From assembly GCF_036327005.1 (NCBI RefSeq), contig NZ_JAUGZK010000011.1, positions 1 through 64,000 on the forward strand: 64,000 nt of DNA. The letters run 5' to 3'. How positions within the stretch are numbered: the first letter of the stretch is position 1; every line of letters begins with the position of its first letter. Both the position numbers and the translations under genes were made by a program. The stretch is from Alkalimonas mucilaginosa (GTDB lineage: Bacteria; Pseudomonadota; Gammaproteobacteria; Enterobacterales; Alteromonadaceae). Shown one piece after another: positions 1 to 8,242 of the stretch. Under the pieces are notes generated by a model. The model worked only from the letters and a program-made list of their open reading frames with translations, had not been told where the DNA came from and ran no database searches.

Positions 1-5
1 GAGCA

Positions 6-1019
6 CTAACGTGCTCTGATTTCAACCAGTTCAACGCGCCGGTTCAAACTGCGGCCAGCTTCATTCCGGTTGCTGGCAATTGGCGCCATCATGCCAGCCC
101 CGGAGGCTTGTAACCGGGCCGAGTCGACGTTATGCCGTTGTTGTAAGTAGCTGACCACTGCTGTTGCACGTTGTAGTGAAAGCCTGAGGTTGTAGTCAAA
201 GTCACCAACATCATCAGTATGGCCAACTACCAGCAGCCTCAACTCAGCTTGTTCCTGCAGCAAGGTAGCGATGGTACTCAGGCTGTCGGCAGATTCTGGC
301 AAAATCTCATCGCTGTCAAATGCAAAGAGTATATCCTGAATGGCAACACGGCCACTTTCTATCAGACTGTCTGCCATTTCGTTCGATGTCAGTGGCCGGT
401 GCTCCATACTGACTTCCATGGCTTCTTCGGTCACTACATTAACAGTCACACCAGTACCGCGAGGGTTGTTACCGGCAAATAGGTAAGTAGAAACACTGAC
501 CGTAAGTGCTTCAGCTGGCTTTTGCGCCAAGATGTAATAAACATTTTGCCGAACCTGAATTGGGCCATTGGCAGCGAGGTGCCGGTGTTGAGTCAGGAAG
601 TTAGCACTGCGTCCGGCGCTTACCAGCTCATCACCCTCACCACTAAACAGGATGTCAAAACCCTGCTCTTCCAGCGTATGAAGATAACTTCGATGTACCC
701 GCAAAGGACTGATATCAGGATCTGTGAACTCATAGATCATTCTCAGGTGCTCGCCTTCTACAGCCAGATCGTCTGAGTAGGCTCTGGTTCTTAAGTCCAG
801 TGCTCCTGCCGGTAGCATGACTTGTGCAAAATCGTCTCTTTCAAAAGTACGAATAAATGAACCTGCGACTCGTTTCACCGCCGGATGATCACCAGCGCCG
901 TCGGCGTCCTGGCGGTTATCAGCCTTAGCGCCATAACTGAATAGGAGTAGTCCGGTCAGCGCAATAATTAAAGGTAAAAGTAAAGGGCGTTTTGAATAGG
1001 AGTATCTAAATGACATCAT
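6..1019 (-). CDS. OmpA-family protein with N-terminal DUF4892-like domain
   Basis: The 337-residue protein has an N-terminal signal peptide (hydrophobic core about residues 13-28, likely cut after YGAKA). A middle domain opens with a DHPAVKRVAGS segment resembling DUF4892. The C-terminal OmpA-like domain (about 225-335) carries the peptidoglycan-binding signature GHTDDVG...N..LS..RA. The family tethers the outer membrane or periplasmic partners to peptidoglycan without catalysis. Two tandem ATG codons are possible starts; AAGGAAG lies upstream. Role beyond cell-wall binding is not visible. The gene is monocistronic as far as can be seen. Confidence 0.85.
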   Translation of the reverse strand: MMSFRYSYSKRPLLLPLIIALTGLLLFSYGAKADNRQDADGAGDHPAVKRVAGSFIRTFERDDFAQVMLPAGALDLRTRAYSDDLAVEGEHLRMIYEFTDPDISPLRVHRSYLHTLEEQGFDILFSGEGDELVSAGRSANFLTQHRHLAANGPIQVRQNVYYILAQKPAEALTVSVSTYLFAGNNPRGTGVTVNVVTEEAMEVSMEHRPLTSNEMADSLIESGRVAIQDILFAFDSDEILPESADSLSTIATLLQEQAELRLLVVGHTDDVGDFDYNLRLSLQRATAVVSYLQQRHNVDSARLQASGAGMMAPIASNRNEAGRSLNRRVELVEIRAR

Positions 1020-1216
1020 GCAATCTTCCTTGGTTTGGTCATTATTGCTGAATTATCTAATACAGCTGTATAAATAATAAGCATACACACTATCGTCGCT
1101 GGTATCAAAGGCAAAGGGGGAAGAGCTGATTAATACGCCTGCGTTTTATCCATGCCCGATAACACGGTACCGGAACTTCGAGACCGCATTGTTGTAACTG
1201 CACTTTGCAGTAACAC

Positions 1217-2077
1217 TCACAACAGGATCTTGTTAAAGCCTTTTAGCCCCTGCTCCAGGGTCGTTTGCAGGTCGTCGGTGTGATCTCTTTCAACAAAAGC
1301 ATGCTGCAAACCCGCCAGGCTGCTTTGTGCTGCGATGGGGGCAAAATCAATGATGCCTTGGCCAAGATCTGCAAAGCCACCATCGGCAGCCATATCTTTT
1401 AAGTGCCAGAGCGGGAAGCGGCCGGGATGCTGCCGGAAGAGGGATGGCATATCGACCTGCATTTTGGCGGCCCAGTAAATATCCAGTTCCATTTTAAGGC
1501 TGTCTGCACTGGTTTGCTGCAGCAATACCTCATAAGGTGTGGTGCCGTTGGTTGGTACAAATTCAAAGTCATGATTGTGGTAGGCAAGTTGTACCCCTGC
1601 TGCCTGAAACTGTTCACCAATCCGGTTTAACTGCTCTGCCAGGGACAGGTAGCTGCTTAGCCCATCGGCACGCTCATGATCGTGCAGGTAGGCAAGCACC
1701 ACGTAGCTATGCCCCAAGGTCAGTGCTTCTTCCAAAATTTTGCTGGGTGAACTTAGTAAGGGCTGCAACTGGATATGCCCGGCTGGTGCACGGAGCTTAA
1801 AGTCTGTTAACCATGTGGCGAGGGTGCTGGCGGGGTGATCGAACAGGCCGGCAAACTCTACCTCTTGGTAACCAAGATCTGCAATCAGCTGAAAGGTGCT
1901 GCGAGCATCTTGCTGCATCAGCTCCCGGACGGTATATAACTGCAAACCGGGTCGAAAGCGCTGGCCAGCAAATGCCAGGCCAGGCAGCATGGCGGTGCTG
2001 ACGATTAAACCTGAGCCCGCCACTAGTTTTAAAAAGTGGCGACGAGCCGCATTTTGGGGCGCAGTTGCTTTAGGCAT
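1217..2077 (-). CDS. Tat-exported sugar phosphate isomerase/epimerase-like TIM-barrel protein
   Basis: The 286-residue protein begins with a twin-arginine signal (RRHFLK at about residues 12-17, hydrophobic stretch, cleavage near LAFA). The rest matches the xylose-isomerase-like TIM-barrel family (AP endonuclease 2 fold), with acidic and histidine metal-ligand candidates in VEFAG, YHNHDFEF, ELDIYW and WHLKDM. Tat export implies folding with cofactor in the cytoplasm and action in the periplasm on a sugar or cyclitol. Exact substrate is unknown. AGGAG lies 6 bases before the ATG. It is divergent from the chemoreceptor gene and lies 2 kb from the MurNAc cluster, so a role in carbohydrate use is plausible but inferred. 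Confidence 0.8.
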   Translation of the reverse strand: MPKATAPQNAARRHFLKLVAGSGLIVSTAMLPGLAFAGQRFRPGLQLYTVRELMQQDARSTFQLIADLGYQEVEFAGLFDHPASTLATWLTDFKLRAPAGHIQLQPLLSSPSKILEEALTLGHSYVVLAYLHDHERADGLSSYLSLAEQLNRIGEQFQAAGVQLAYHNHDFEFVPTNGTTPYEVLLQQTSADSLKMELDIYWAAKMQVDMPSLFRQHPGRFPLWHLKDMAADGGFADLGQGIIDFAPIAAQSSLAGLQHAFVERDHTDDLQTTLEQGLKGFNKILL

Positions 2078-2228
2078 GTGCTGCTCCTATGTCGAATACA
2101 GACCGTGCTGAGCGGTGTCGTTATTGGCAATGTTTTACGCTTTGCTCAACAGCTTTAAACTCCTTGACTAATGTAGCGGCTTTTACCATGCTGAGCGAAT
2201 AATTAATTTTTCGAAGGCATGGATAACG

Positions 2229-3548
2229 ATGTTTGGTGTAAAAAAATTACGCTTGGAAAATGAGTCATTACAGCAAGAAATTGCTTCATTAAAGCAAATC
2301 AGCGTCGCTGTCAGTGCCGAGATGTTGCGGTTGGATTTAACCAGCAATGGTCAGGTTGTATCCGTAAATCAGAACTTTGAGCAGGAGATTGGCCTTTCAG
2401 GTACGCAAGTACAAGGAAAGCCTATGAAAGAACTGGTCCCTGCAGCGCTTCGTAGTACGGATCATTACAAGAAACTGGTCGCGGCTCTCAGTGAAGGCAA
2501 AGTCTGGATCGGTGCCTGGCAAATTGCAAATGCCAATGGTCAGCAATTTTGGTTGCGCGCTGCTGTGTGCCCGGTAAGGAACCTGGATGACAAGCTGGAG
2601 CGTTTTGAAGTCTATGCAACGAATTTAACCCGAACCATTGAAGCATCGCATCAGTTTGAAAGTGTGATAAAAGCGATGCTGCGCTCGACCGCTATGATTG
2701 AGTTTGATATGGATGGCCATGTGTTAACTGCCAACGATCTGTTCTTAAATGCTATGGGGTATCGGTTGGAAGACATTAAAGGCAAGCATCACCGGATGTT
2801 TTGTGCGCCTGAAATATACAATCACAAAGATTATCAACAGTTCTGGCAACGTTTACGCAGTGGTCAGTTTTTTTCAGAGCGTTACGCTCGTGTTGACAGT
2901 GCTGGCAGAGAAGTGTGGCTGCAAGCCTCTTACAACCCGATCAAAAATGTGCAGGGTGAGTACCACAAGGTGGTTAAGTTTGCCACTTTGATTACGGATG
3001 AAGTCGAGCAAGAGCGTGACGTGACCGCCACCGCAAAGGTTGCTTTTGACAGCTCCAGGCAAACGGATAGCAGCACTCAGGAAGGGATCAGGGTGGTGAG
3101 TGAGACCGCTGCGATGCTGCAACAGCTTGAAGTAGAGATGGGGAAAGCAGCTGAAATTATTCATGGTCTGGATAAGCAATCTGAAGTGATTGGGACCATT
3201 ATTCAAAGCATTAGTAGCATTGCGGATCAAACCAACCTGCTGGCACTGAATGCTGCTATTGAGGCTGCCAGAGCCGGTGAGCAAGGACGGGGGTTTGCCG
3301 TGGTCGCGGATGAAGTTCGGCAACTGGCCTCCCGCACCAGCGCAGCCACGGTCGAAATTGTGGATGTAGTCGGTAAAAACCAGCAGTTGGCTGCAAGTGC
3401 GGTCGAGTTAATACAAGGCAGCCAGGCACAAACCCAGGAAGTGACTGAGCTGGTCAACCAGGCAAGAGCCGTGATTGACCAAATCCAAAGCAACGCACAA
3501 AACGTGGTAGATGCAGTAACGAAGCTTTCCCAAAGATTACAGCACTAG
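2229..3548 (+). CDS. soluble PAS-PAS methyl-accepting chemotaxis protein
   Basis: The 439-residue protein has a short coiled-coil start, two PAS domains (about 15-125 and 145-255) and a chemoreceptor signalling domain with the hairpin-tip motif NAAIEAARAGEQGRGF, the contact site for CheA/CheW. No transmembrane segment is seen, so it is a cytoplasmic, Aer/BdlA-like receptor, probably sensing redox or an internal ligand through heme or flavin bound in PAS. The signalling domain is short. The upstream region carries a one-mismatch copy of the motif shared by the MurNAc promoters (2197-2208). No other chemotaxis gene is adjacent. Confidence 0.9.
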   Translation: MFGVKKLRLENESLQQEIASLKQISVAVSAEMLRLDLTSNGQVVSVNQNFEQEIGLSGTQVQGKPMKELVPAALRSTDHYKKLVAALSEGKVWIGAWQIANANGQQFWLRAAVCPVRNLDDKLERFEVYATNLTRTIEASHQFESVIKAMLRSTAMIEFDMDGHVLTANDLFLNAMGYRLEDIKGKHHRMFCAPEIYNHKDYQQFWQRLRSGQFFSERYARVDSAGREVWLQASYNPIKNVQGEYHKVVKFATLITDEVEQERDVTATAKVAFDSSRQTDSSTQEGIRVVSETAAMLQQLEVEMGKAAEIIHGLDKQSEVIGTIIQSISSIADQTNLLALNAAIEAARAGEQGRGFAVVADEVRQLASRTSAATVEIVDVVGKNQQLAASAVELIQGSQAQTQEVTELVNQARAVIDQIQSNAQNVVDAVTKLSQRLQH

Positions 3549-3633
3549 GTTGAACTGGTCGGGGTCTTTAGAAAGGCCTCGACTTGCCTAAACGGTATAA
3601 TCGGCTGTGATTATTGGATTGGAAACCTCAAAC

Positions 3634-4122
3634 ATGAACATTCGTTTTGCTACCCATGACGACTTCGAACAGATTTGGCCAATTTTTCATGCCATTGCGG
3701 CAGCAGGCGAAACCTATGCCTTTGCCAGAGACATCAGTAAAGAGGAAGCCAGGCAGCTGTGGCTGCTAACGCCACGGCAAACCTTTGTGGCGGAAGAGGG
3801 GGGCCAAATCCTGGGCACTTACTATTTGAAAACCAACCAGGCTGGGCCTGGCAGCCATGTCTGCAATTGTGGTTACATGGTGGCAGAAACTGCCAGGGGG
3901 CGAGGGTTGGCAAGTGCCATGTGTTTGCACTCACAGCAGGTAGCCAAAGAGTTGGGCTATCTGGCGATGCAGTTCAATTTTGTAGCATCGAGCAATCAAG
4001 GTGCGATACGACTTTGGCAGAAGCTGGGCTTTGCCGTTGTTGGTACATTGCCCCGCGCATTCAACCATCCTGAGCTTGGCTTTATTGATGCGCTGGTCAT
4101 GTATAAATGGTTGGCAGATTAA
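3634..4122 (+). CDS. GNAT-family N-acetyltransferase
   Basis: A 162-residue single-domain protein with GNAT fold features: an acetyl-CoA binding region around VAETARGRGLASAMC (RGRGLA matches the Q/RxxGxG/A loop) and a C-terminal strand GFAVVGTLPRAF typical of the family. These enzymes acetylate amines of small molecules or proteins; the substrate cannot be told. The start chosen is the ATG at 3634 beginning MNIRFATHDDF, because GNAT proteins normally start right at this strand; a GTG 27 bases upstream is possible. Confidence 0.85.
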   Translation: MNIRFATHDDFEQIWPIFHAIAAAGETYAFARDISKEEARQLWLLTPRQTFVAEEGGQILGTYYLKTNQAGPGSHVCNCGYMVAETARGRGLASAMCLHSQQVAKELGYLAMQFNFVASSNQGAIRLWQKLGFAVVGTLPRAFNHPELGFIDALVMYKWLAD

Positions 4123-4224
4123 GCCTGCACGTCTGGCTGTAGCCTGGTATTTCTGTTCGAGCTGAGCGGGCTCACAACAGATTCATCACCGCGACTGCGG
4201 GCAGTACGGTCTATGCACTATGCA

Positions 4225-4261
4225 GCCACACGCAAAACTGCCTGGCAGCTTTACGTGTGGC
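4225..4261. terminator. long inverted repeat between convergent genes
   Basis: Two 18-base arms (4225-4242 and 4244-4261) are complementary at 16 positions, giving a long hairpin with almost no loop, between the end of the acetyltransferase gene and the end of the TonB-dependent receptor gene. There is no T-run on either strand, so a bidirectional terminator or mRNA 3'-stabilising structure is an inference. Confidence 0.4.
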
Positions 4262-4268
4262 CTGATGC

Positions 4269-6836
4269 TTAAAACCTGGCACTGACACCGGCAAAGATGC
4301 GACGGCCAAAGTGGTTAATCCGGAATGGGGCACCATCATCGCCAACTTCCGCTTTTGCTTTGGCGTCACCTAAATTGACCACCTGCAGCATGGCCGTAAA
4401 GTTTTCATTGATCCGGTAGGAGATATTGGTATCAATCTGGCCGTAACCACTTTGATACCAACGATGCTCACCTATGATACCGGCGTAGTAACGGTCGCGG
4501 TAATTGTAGGAGATCCGGGCCGACCAATCGCCTTCATCGTAATAAACCGTTGCGTTGTAGGTATGGCGCGAGTTGTTGGGAAGCTCTTTGCCTTCTTCAT
4601 TCATTTTGGCATCGGCATAGGTGTAGTTGGCCAGGGCACCAAAGCCGTTGCCAAAATTATGCTGCAGGTTTAACTCGATGCCCTGATTCACCCCTCCTTC
4701 GGTATTCACCGGCGTGCGCAGGTTGTACTCATCCAGATTGTTGTTCTCATCGGGTAGCATCACCGGGAAGTACTGCTCGTCGATGTAGGAGCTGATATCC
4801 TTGTAGAAATAGGCAACAGATACAATGGATGCACTGGTGAAGTAATATTCAGCCGATAGATCGTACTGATTGGCCCGATACGGATCCAGGTGCGGATTGC
4901 CCTGGAAGCCCGGGTTGGGTGGATTGTGGAATGCAGTCTTACGGTAACCACGACGGCTGGTGAGTAAGTCGTAGTCTGGCCGGGAGATAACTTTGGCAGC
5001 AGCAAAGCGCAGGATGATATCTTCCTCCAGGCTGTAACTCAGGTTCAGGCTTGGCAAGATATCGTCGTAGCTGCGTTCCACCACCACGGGAGTCCAGACC
5101 CAGGATTCCGGAGCCCAGGGGAATTGCATCCAAAAATCATAGCCTTCACTGGTTTGCTCGGTGCGGGCATAGCGCACACCGATGTTACCGCGCAGCTTAT
5201 CGATAGCAAAATTACCCTGCAGGTAGGCATTGCCAATATTTTCAGTCAGGTCAAAGGCATACTCCATATGATCGTACTCACGCAGTGGCGTGGTATCCGC
5301 CGTCCATTGCTGCCAGGCGGCGTGATTAAATTGATAGAGTGCATGCTGCTCTGTGCCCCGGGCAAAAAAGTCCTGAATTAAGCTGCCATCGGTAAACTGG
5401 CTTAAGCGGGCTGCGCCAAGATCATCCGGGTGCCAGACCACTTTAAACAAACCTGAGGTTTTGTTGTGGGCGCGGTATTTTACCCCTGCATCAATGGAGG
5501 TAAACCAGCCGCCACTCAGTTGGTAATTCAAATCGGCCTGGAAGTAGCTTTCTTTCTGGGTGTTGGAAATTAGATTACGGTGGGTATAGAGGCCATTGTA
5601 ATCGGCCGGCATTAAGCTATCGTCAAAGCGATAGGAAACATCGCCACCGGCAATGCTAAAGTCTGCAGCAGCGGCGGCCTGAAACTCTACCTGATCATCT
5701 TTGATATCCCCTTTGGCGCGGGTAAAACCAAACTGGAAGGATAAGGTGTAGTTGTCCGCCGAGTACTCTGCTTGTAAATCATGCACCCGGGTTTCATAGC
5801 CCCCTAAATGATAATTGGCTGTGTACAACGCCTCTTTCTCCCAATTGACATCATTGTCATTTGGCAACACCCGGCCATCGGTAATCAGGTTGCCAACTGC
5901 GTTGCTAAACTGGATATCATTGGGGCTGCCAATTAAGTAGGCACCATTGGCAACCGAATAGTTCTCTTGATCAACTTTGGAATATAAATTGTTGAATGTA
6001 AACGACCAGGCAGCGGTTGGCGCGTATTGGAATGCCGCTGTCAGGGTGGTGAGATCGCGGGCTGATTCATAGCGCGATGCCCGGGCTTCGGCTGGAGCAA
6101 AATAGGTCATCTCATCGCGCACAACACGGCTTAAACCACCGGTGAATTTGCTGTCGCGCTGAATGTTGTTTTCTTTATAAACGGCACTGACATTAAAGCC
6201 GAAGTCTTCGTTATCGTTTTTCCAGGAATAAAAGCCAGAAAGCAGTGGACTGGTCTTGTTGCTGCTATCCTGATAGGCCATTCGGGCCGATAAAGCTAAA
6301 AAGTTACTCTCTAGCTCCAGTGGATTGCGGGTACGGACAATGACAGTGCCTCCAAGTGAGCCTTCATCAATTTTAGCCTGGGCTGATTTATGCACCTCCA
6401 GCGTTTGAATCACTTCGGCCGGAAGCAAGGAGTAATTAAAGCCGCGTGATGGCGTCAGGATAGAGGTTGAAGCCGTTGCCGAAGCGACATTCTGACCATT
6501 CAGTAATGTCAGGTTCAAATGGGGGGCGGTGCCTCGAATGCTGACCCGGTCGCTTTCACCGTCGCTTTTTTCCACCTGAACACCGCTGATGCGGGCCAGT
6601 GAGTCTGCCACGGTTTGATCCGGGAACTTGCCTACATCTTCTGCCGTGACTGCATCGACAATAACGTCTGAGAATCGCTTGATATTGAGGTTACGCTCTT
6701 GCGAGGCGGCAAAGCCTCTGACCTGTATCCGTTCAACCCCGTCTTCTTCTGCCGTATCAGCTGTTGCCAGGCTTGAGCAGGCTAACAGCACAGACGCACT
6801 AACTATGGAAACCCTGAATCCTGTTGATGTATGCAT
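4269..6836 (-). CDS. TonB-dependent receptor, candidate muropeptide/amino-sugar uptake
   Basis: The 855-residue protein has a signal peptide ending near LATA, a plug domain (about 30-155, with EDVGKFPDQTVADSLARISG and VSIRGTAPHLN motifs) and a beta-barrel ending in the C-terminal aromatic residue expected for outer-membrane insertion (FAGVSARF). The plug resembles the TIGR01782 (Xanthomonas/Caulobacter) receptors, many of which take up carbohydrates. It lies next to nagX and the NagZ-like gene on the same strand, but 197 bases separate it from nagX and it has its own leader with two copies of the shared motif. Uptake of peptidoglycan fragments is inferred from context. AGGGAG precedes the start. 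Confidence 0.9.
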   Translation of the reverse strand: MHTSTGFRVSIVSASVLLACSSLATADTAEEDGVERIQVRGFAASQERNLNIKRFSDVIVDAVTAEDVGKFPDQTVADSLARISGVQVEKSDGESDRVSIRGTAPHLNLTLLNGQNVASATASTSILTPSRGFNYSLLPAEVIQTLEVHKSAQAKIDEGSLGGTVIVRTRNPLELESNFLALSARMAYQDSSNKTSPLLSGFYSWKNDNEDFGFNVSAVYKENNIQRDSKFTGGLSRVVRDEMTYFAPAEARASRYESARDLTTLTAAFQYAPTAAWSFTFNNLYSKVDQENYSVANGAYLIGSPNDIQFSNAVGNLITDGRVLPNDNDVNWEKEALYTANYHLGGYETRVHDLQAEYSADNYTLSFQFGFTRAKGDIKDDQVEFQAAAAADFSIAGGDVSYRFDDSLMPADYNGLYTHRNLISNTQKESYFQADLNYQLSGGWFTSIDAGVKYRAHNKTSGLFKVVWHPDDLGAARLSQFTDGSLIQDFFARGTEQHALYQFNHAAWQQWTADTTPLREYDHMEYAFDLTENIGNAYLQGNFAIDKLRGNIGVRYARTEQTSEGYDFWMQFPWAPESWVWTPVVVERSYDDILPSLNLSYSLEEDIILRFAAAKVISRPDYDLLTSRRGYRKTAFHNPPNPGFQGNPHLDPYRANQYDLSAEYYFTSASIVSVAYFYKDISSYIDEQYFPVMLPDENNNLDEYNLRTPVNTEGGVNQGIELNLQHNFGNGFGALANYTYADAKMNEEGKELPNNSRHTYNATVYYDEGDWSARISYNYRDRYYAGIIGEHRWYQSGYGQIDTNISYRINENFTAMLQVVNLGDAKAKAEVGDDGAPFRINHFGRRIFAGVSARF

Positions 6837-6869
6837 GTTGTCTCCCTGTGTTTGCTCTTTGTGTTTTAT

Positions 6870-6881
6870 GAATAATAGATT
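6870..6881 (+). promoter_or_regulatory. one-mismatch copy of GAATAATTGATT motif
   Basis: GAATAATAGATT lies about 35 bases upstream of the receptor start codon, 33 bases from an exact copy (6903-6914) in the same orientation. Two copies at one promoter would suit a repressor or activator binding tandem sites. Functional assignment is inference. Confidence 0.35.
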
Positions 6882-6902
6882 TTTATATAAACTGCCATGA
6901 AT

Positions 6903-6914
6903 GAATAATTGATT
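6903..6914 (+). promoter_or_regulatory. candidate shared operator, exact copy A of GAATAATTGATT
   Basis: Exact 12-base word upstream of the TonB-dependent receptor. The same word is found at 10169-10180 (opposite strand) and 18939-18950, all in intergenic regions of the MurNAc locus. Its core has imperfect dyad symmetry (AATnAnTnATT), as expected for a dimeric regulator such as the RpiR-family protein encoded at 16970. Confidence 0.5.
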
Positions 6915-7033
6915 ATTTTTCGGCCGTTGTCAAATGGCACGGCCAGTTTTTTAACCAGACTGACCGTCTAAGAGGGGGCTAAGAGGGCGAAAGCTGTCTG
7001 TTCTGTGGCTTCCTGTTTAGTAACATCAGTGAC

Positions 7034-8230
7034 TTATACCTTCCAGAACCAGCCCTTTTTGTACATCCAGTGCATGACCAGATAGGACATGGCTAAAAAG
7101 AGCAGGGCATAAGCAAGCGAGCCATTGTAGCTGCCCAAAAGTGGCTGCAACAGATCACCATAGAGCAGGCTTTGCACGGAACGATCACCCAAGGGTACTA
7201 AGCCGAACAGGCGGGCCATCACACCGGCAAACATAAAAAAAGCAATGGCATTGGCACCAAAGACAACAAAAGGCGCCGTCCAGCGGCGGTAGTTATGCCG
7301 ATCAATCAGCCAGAGACAAATCGCCAGTATGACCAACGCGAAACCTGTACTCAGCAACACGTAGCTTGGGGTCCAGAGTGGTTTATTGATGGGGAGGATG
7401 TTACTGAGTAATTCCGCCAGTACTATCAGGATCAGACCAGAGCCTGCCAGTACCAAAATTTTCTGGTTTAAGGTGGCTTTACTGTGCAGATACTGTGCCG
7501 CTATGACGCCAGTCAGGCAACTGCTGATAGCCGGCAAGGTGCTGAGTAAGCCTTCCGGATCGGAAGCGAAGGGCTGACTGTCGGTATAAAGATGCTTAGC
7601 GCCAAATACCAGGGTATCAAGCCAGGCAGCCAGGTTGTTGCCGGGTACTAGCTCGCCCTGGTAACGAACACCCTCCGCATCGCTGTAGGGTACCCACAAC
7701 AGCAGCAGGCTGTATAGCAGGCAAAGTCCGATGGCCCAGCCGGGGTAATGACGTCTGGGACAATACAGTACGATCAGCAGGGTGGCAAAGTAAACGACTC
7801 CTAGCCGTTGCAAGACGCCTGGGATCCGCATTTCCAGCAAGCGGTCGGTCAGCCAGTTAAACGACGGGTCGCGGAAATTGTAGTAAAACAGTGCGAGAAA
7901 CCAGCCCAGCAGAATCAGCTTGAGCATGCGCTTAGCGCCATGGCGTACTATGGCCGCTTTGTCCACCCCTCGTGCCTGCTGTGCTCCGACCGATAACAGG
8001 ATCGATACCCCAACAATAAAGACGAAGAATGGAAAGATTAAATCCGTAGCTGTCCAGCCATGCCAATCGGCATGTTTCAGGGGCGCATAGATGGCTCCCC
8101 AACTGCCGGGATTATTCACCAGAATCATGGCCGTAATGGTCAGGCCCCGAAAGGTGTCGATGGCCAGTAACCGGTTAGCAGGCAGAGCAGACAAAATACT
8201 GTCGGCATAGTTGCTCAATCGTTGAAACAT
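7034..8230 (-). CDS. nagX: NagX-type inner-membrane protein (DUF5009/HGSNAT-like)
   Basis: The 398-residue polytopic membrane protein has about ten hydrophobic helices and starts with the family signature LAIDTFRGLTI followed by FPFFVFIVGVSI. It is related to heparan-alpha-glucosaminide N-acetyltransferase and to NagX, a common member of N-acetylglucosamine regulons in Shewanella and Xanthomonas, where it is proposed to act in transport or transmembrane acetylation of amino sugars. The biochemical role is unsettled. It follows the NagZ-like gene by 12 bases (AGGAGG ribosome site), so the two are almost certainly one operon. Confidence 0.88.
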   Translation of the reverse strand: MFQRLSNYADSILSALPANRLLAIDTFRGLTITAMILVNNPGSWGAIYAPLKHADWHGWTATDLIFPFFVFIVGVSILLSVGAQQARGVDKAAIVRHGAKRMLKLILLGWFLALFYYNFRDPSFNWLTDRLLEMRIPGVLQRLGVVYFATLLIVLYCPRRHYPGWAIGLCLLYSLLLLWVPYSDAEGVRYQGELVPGNNLAAWLDTLVFGAKHLYTDSQPFASDPEGLLSTLPAISSCLTGVIAAQYLHSKATLNQKILVLAGSGLILIVLAELLSNILPINKPLWTPSYVLLSTGFALVILAICLWLIDRHNYRRWTAPFVVFGANAIAFFMFAGVMARLFGLVPLGDRSVQSLLYGDLLQPLLGSYNGSLAYALLFLAMSYLVMHWMYKKGWFWKV

Positions 8231-8242
8231 GCTGAAAGCCTC

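Noticed and set aside
4269..6836. Reading LLAC in the receptor signal peptide as a lipobox
   Set aside because: The protein is a TonB-dependent outer-membrane barrel, which uses signal peptidase I; the LATA site downstream fits better.
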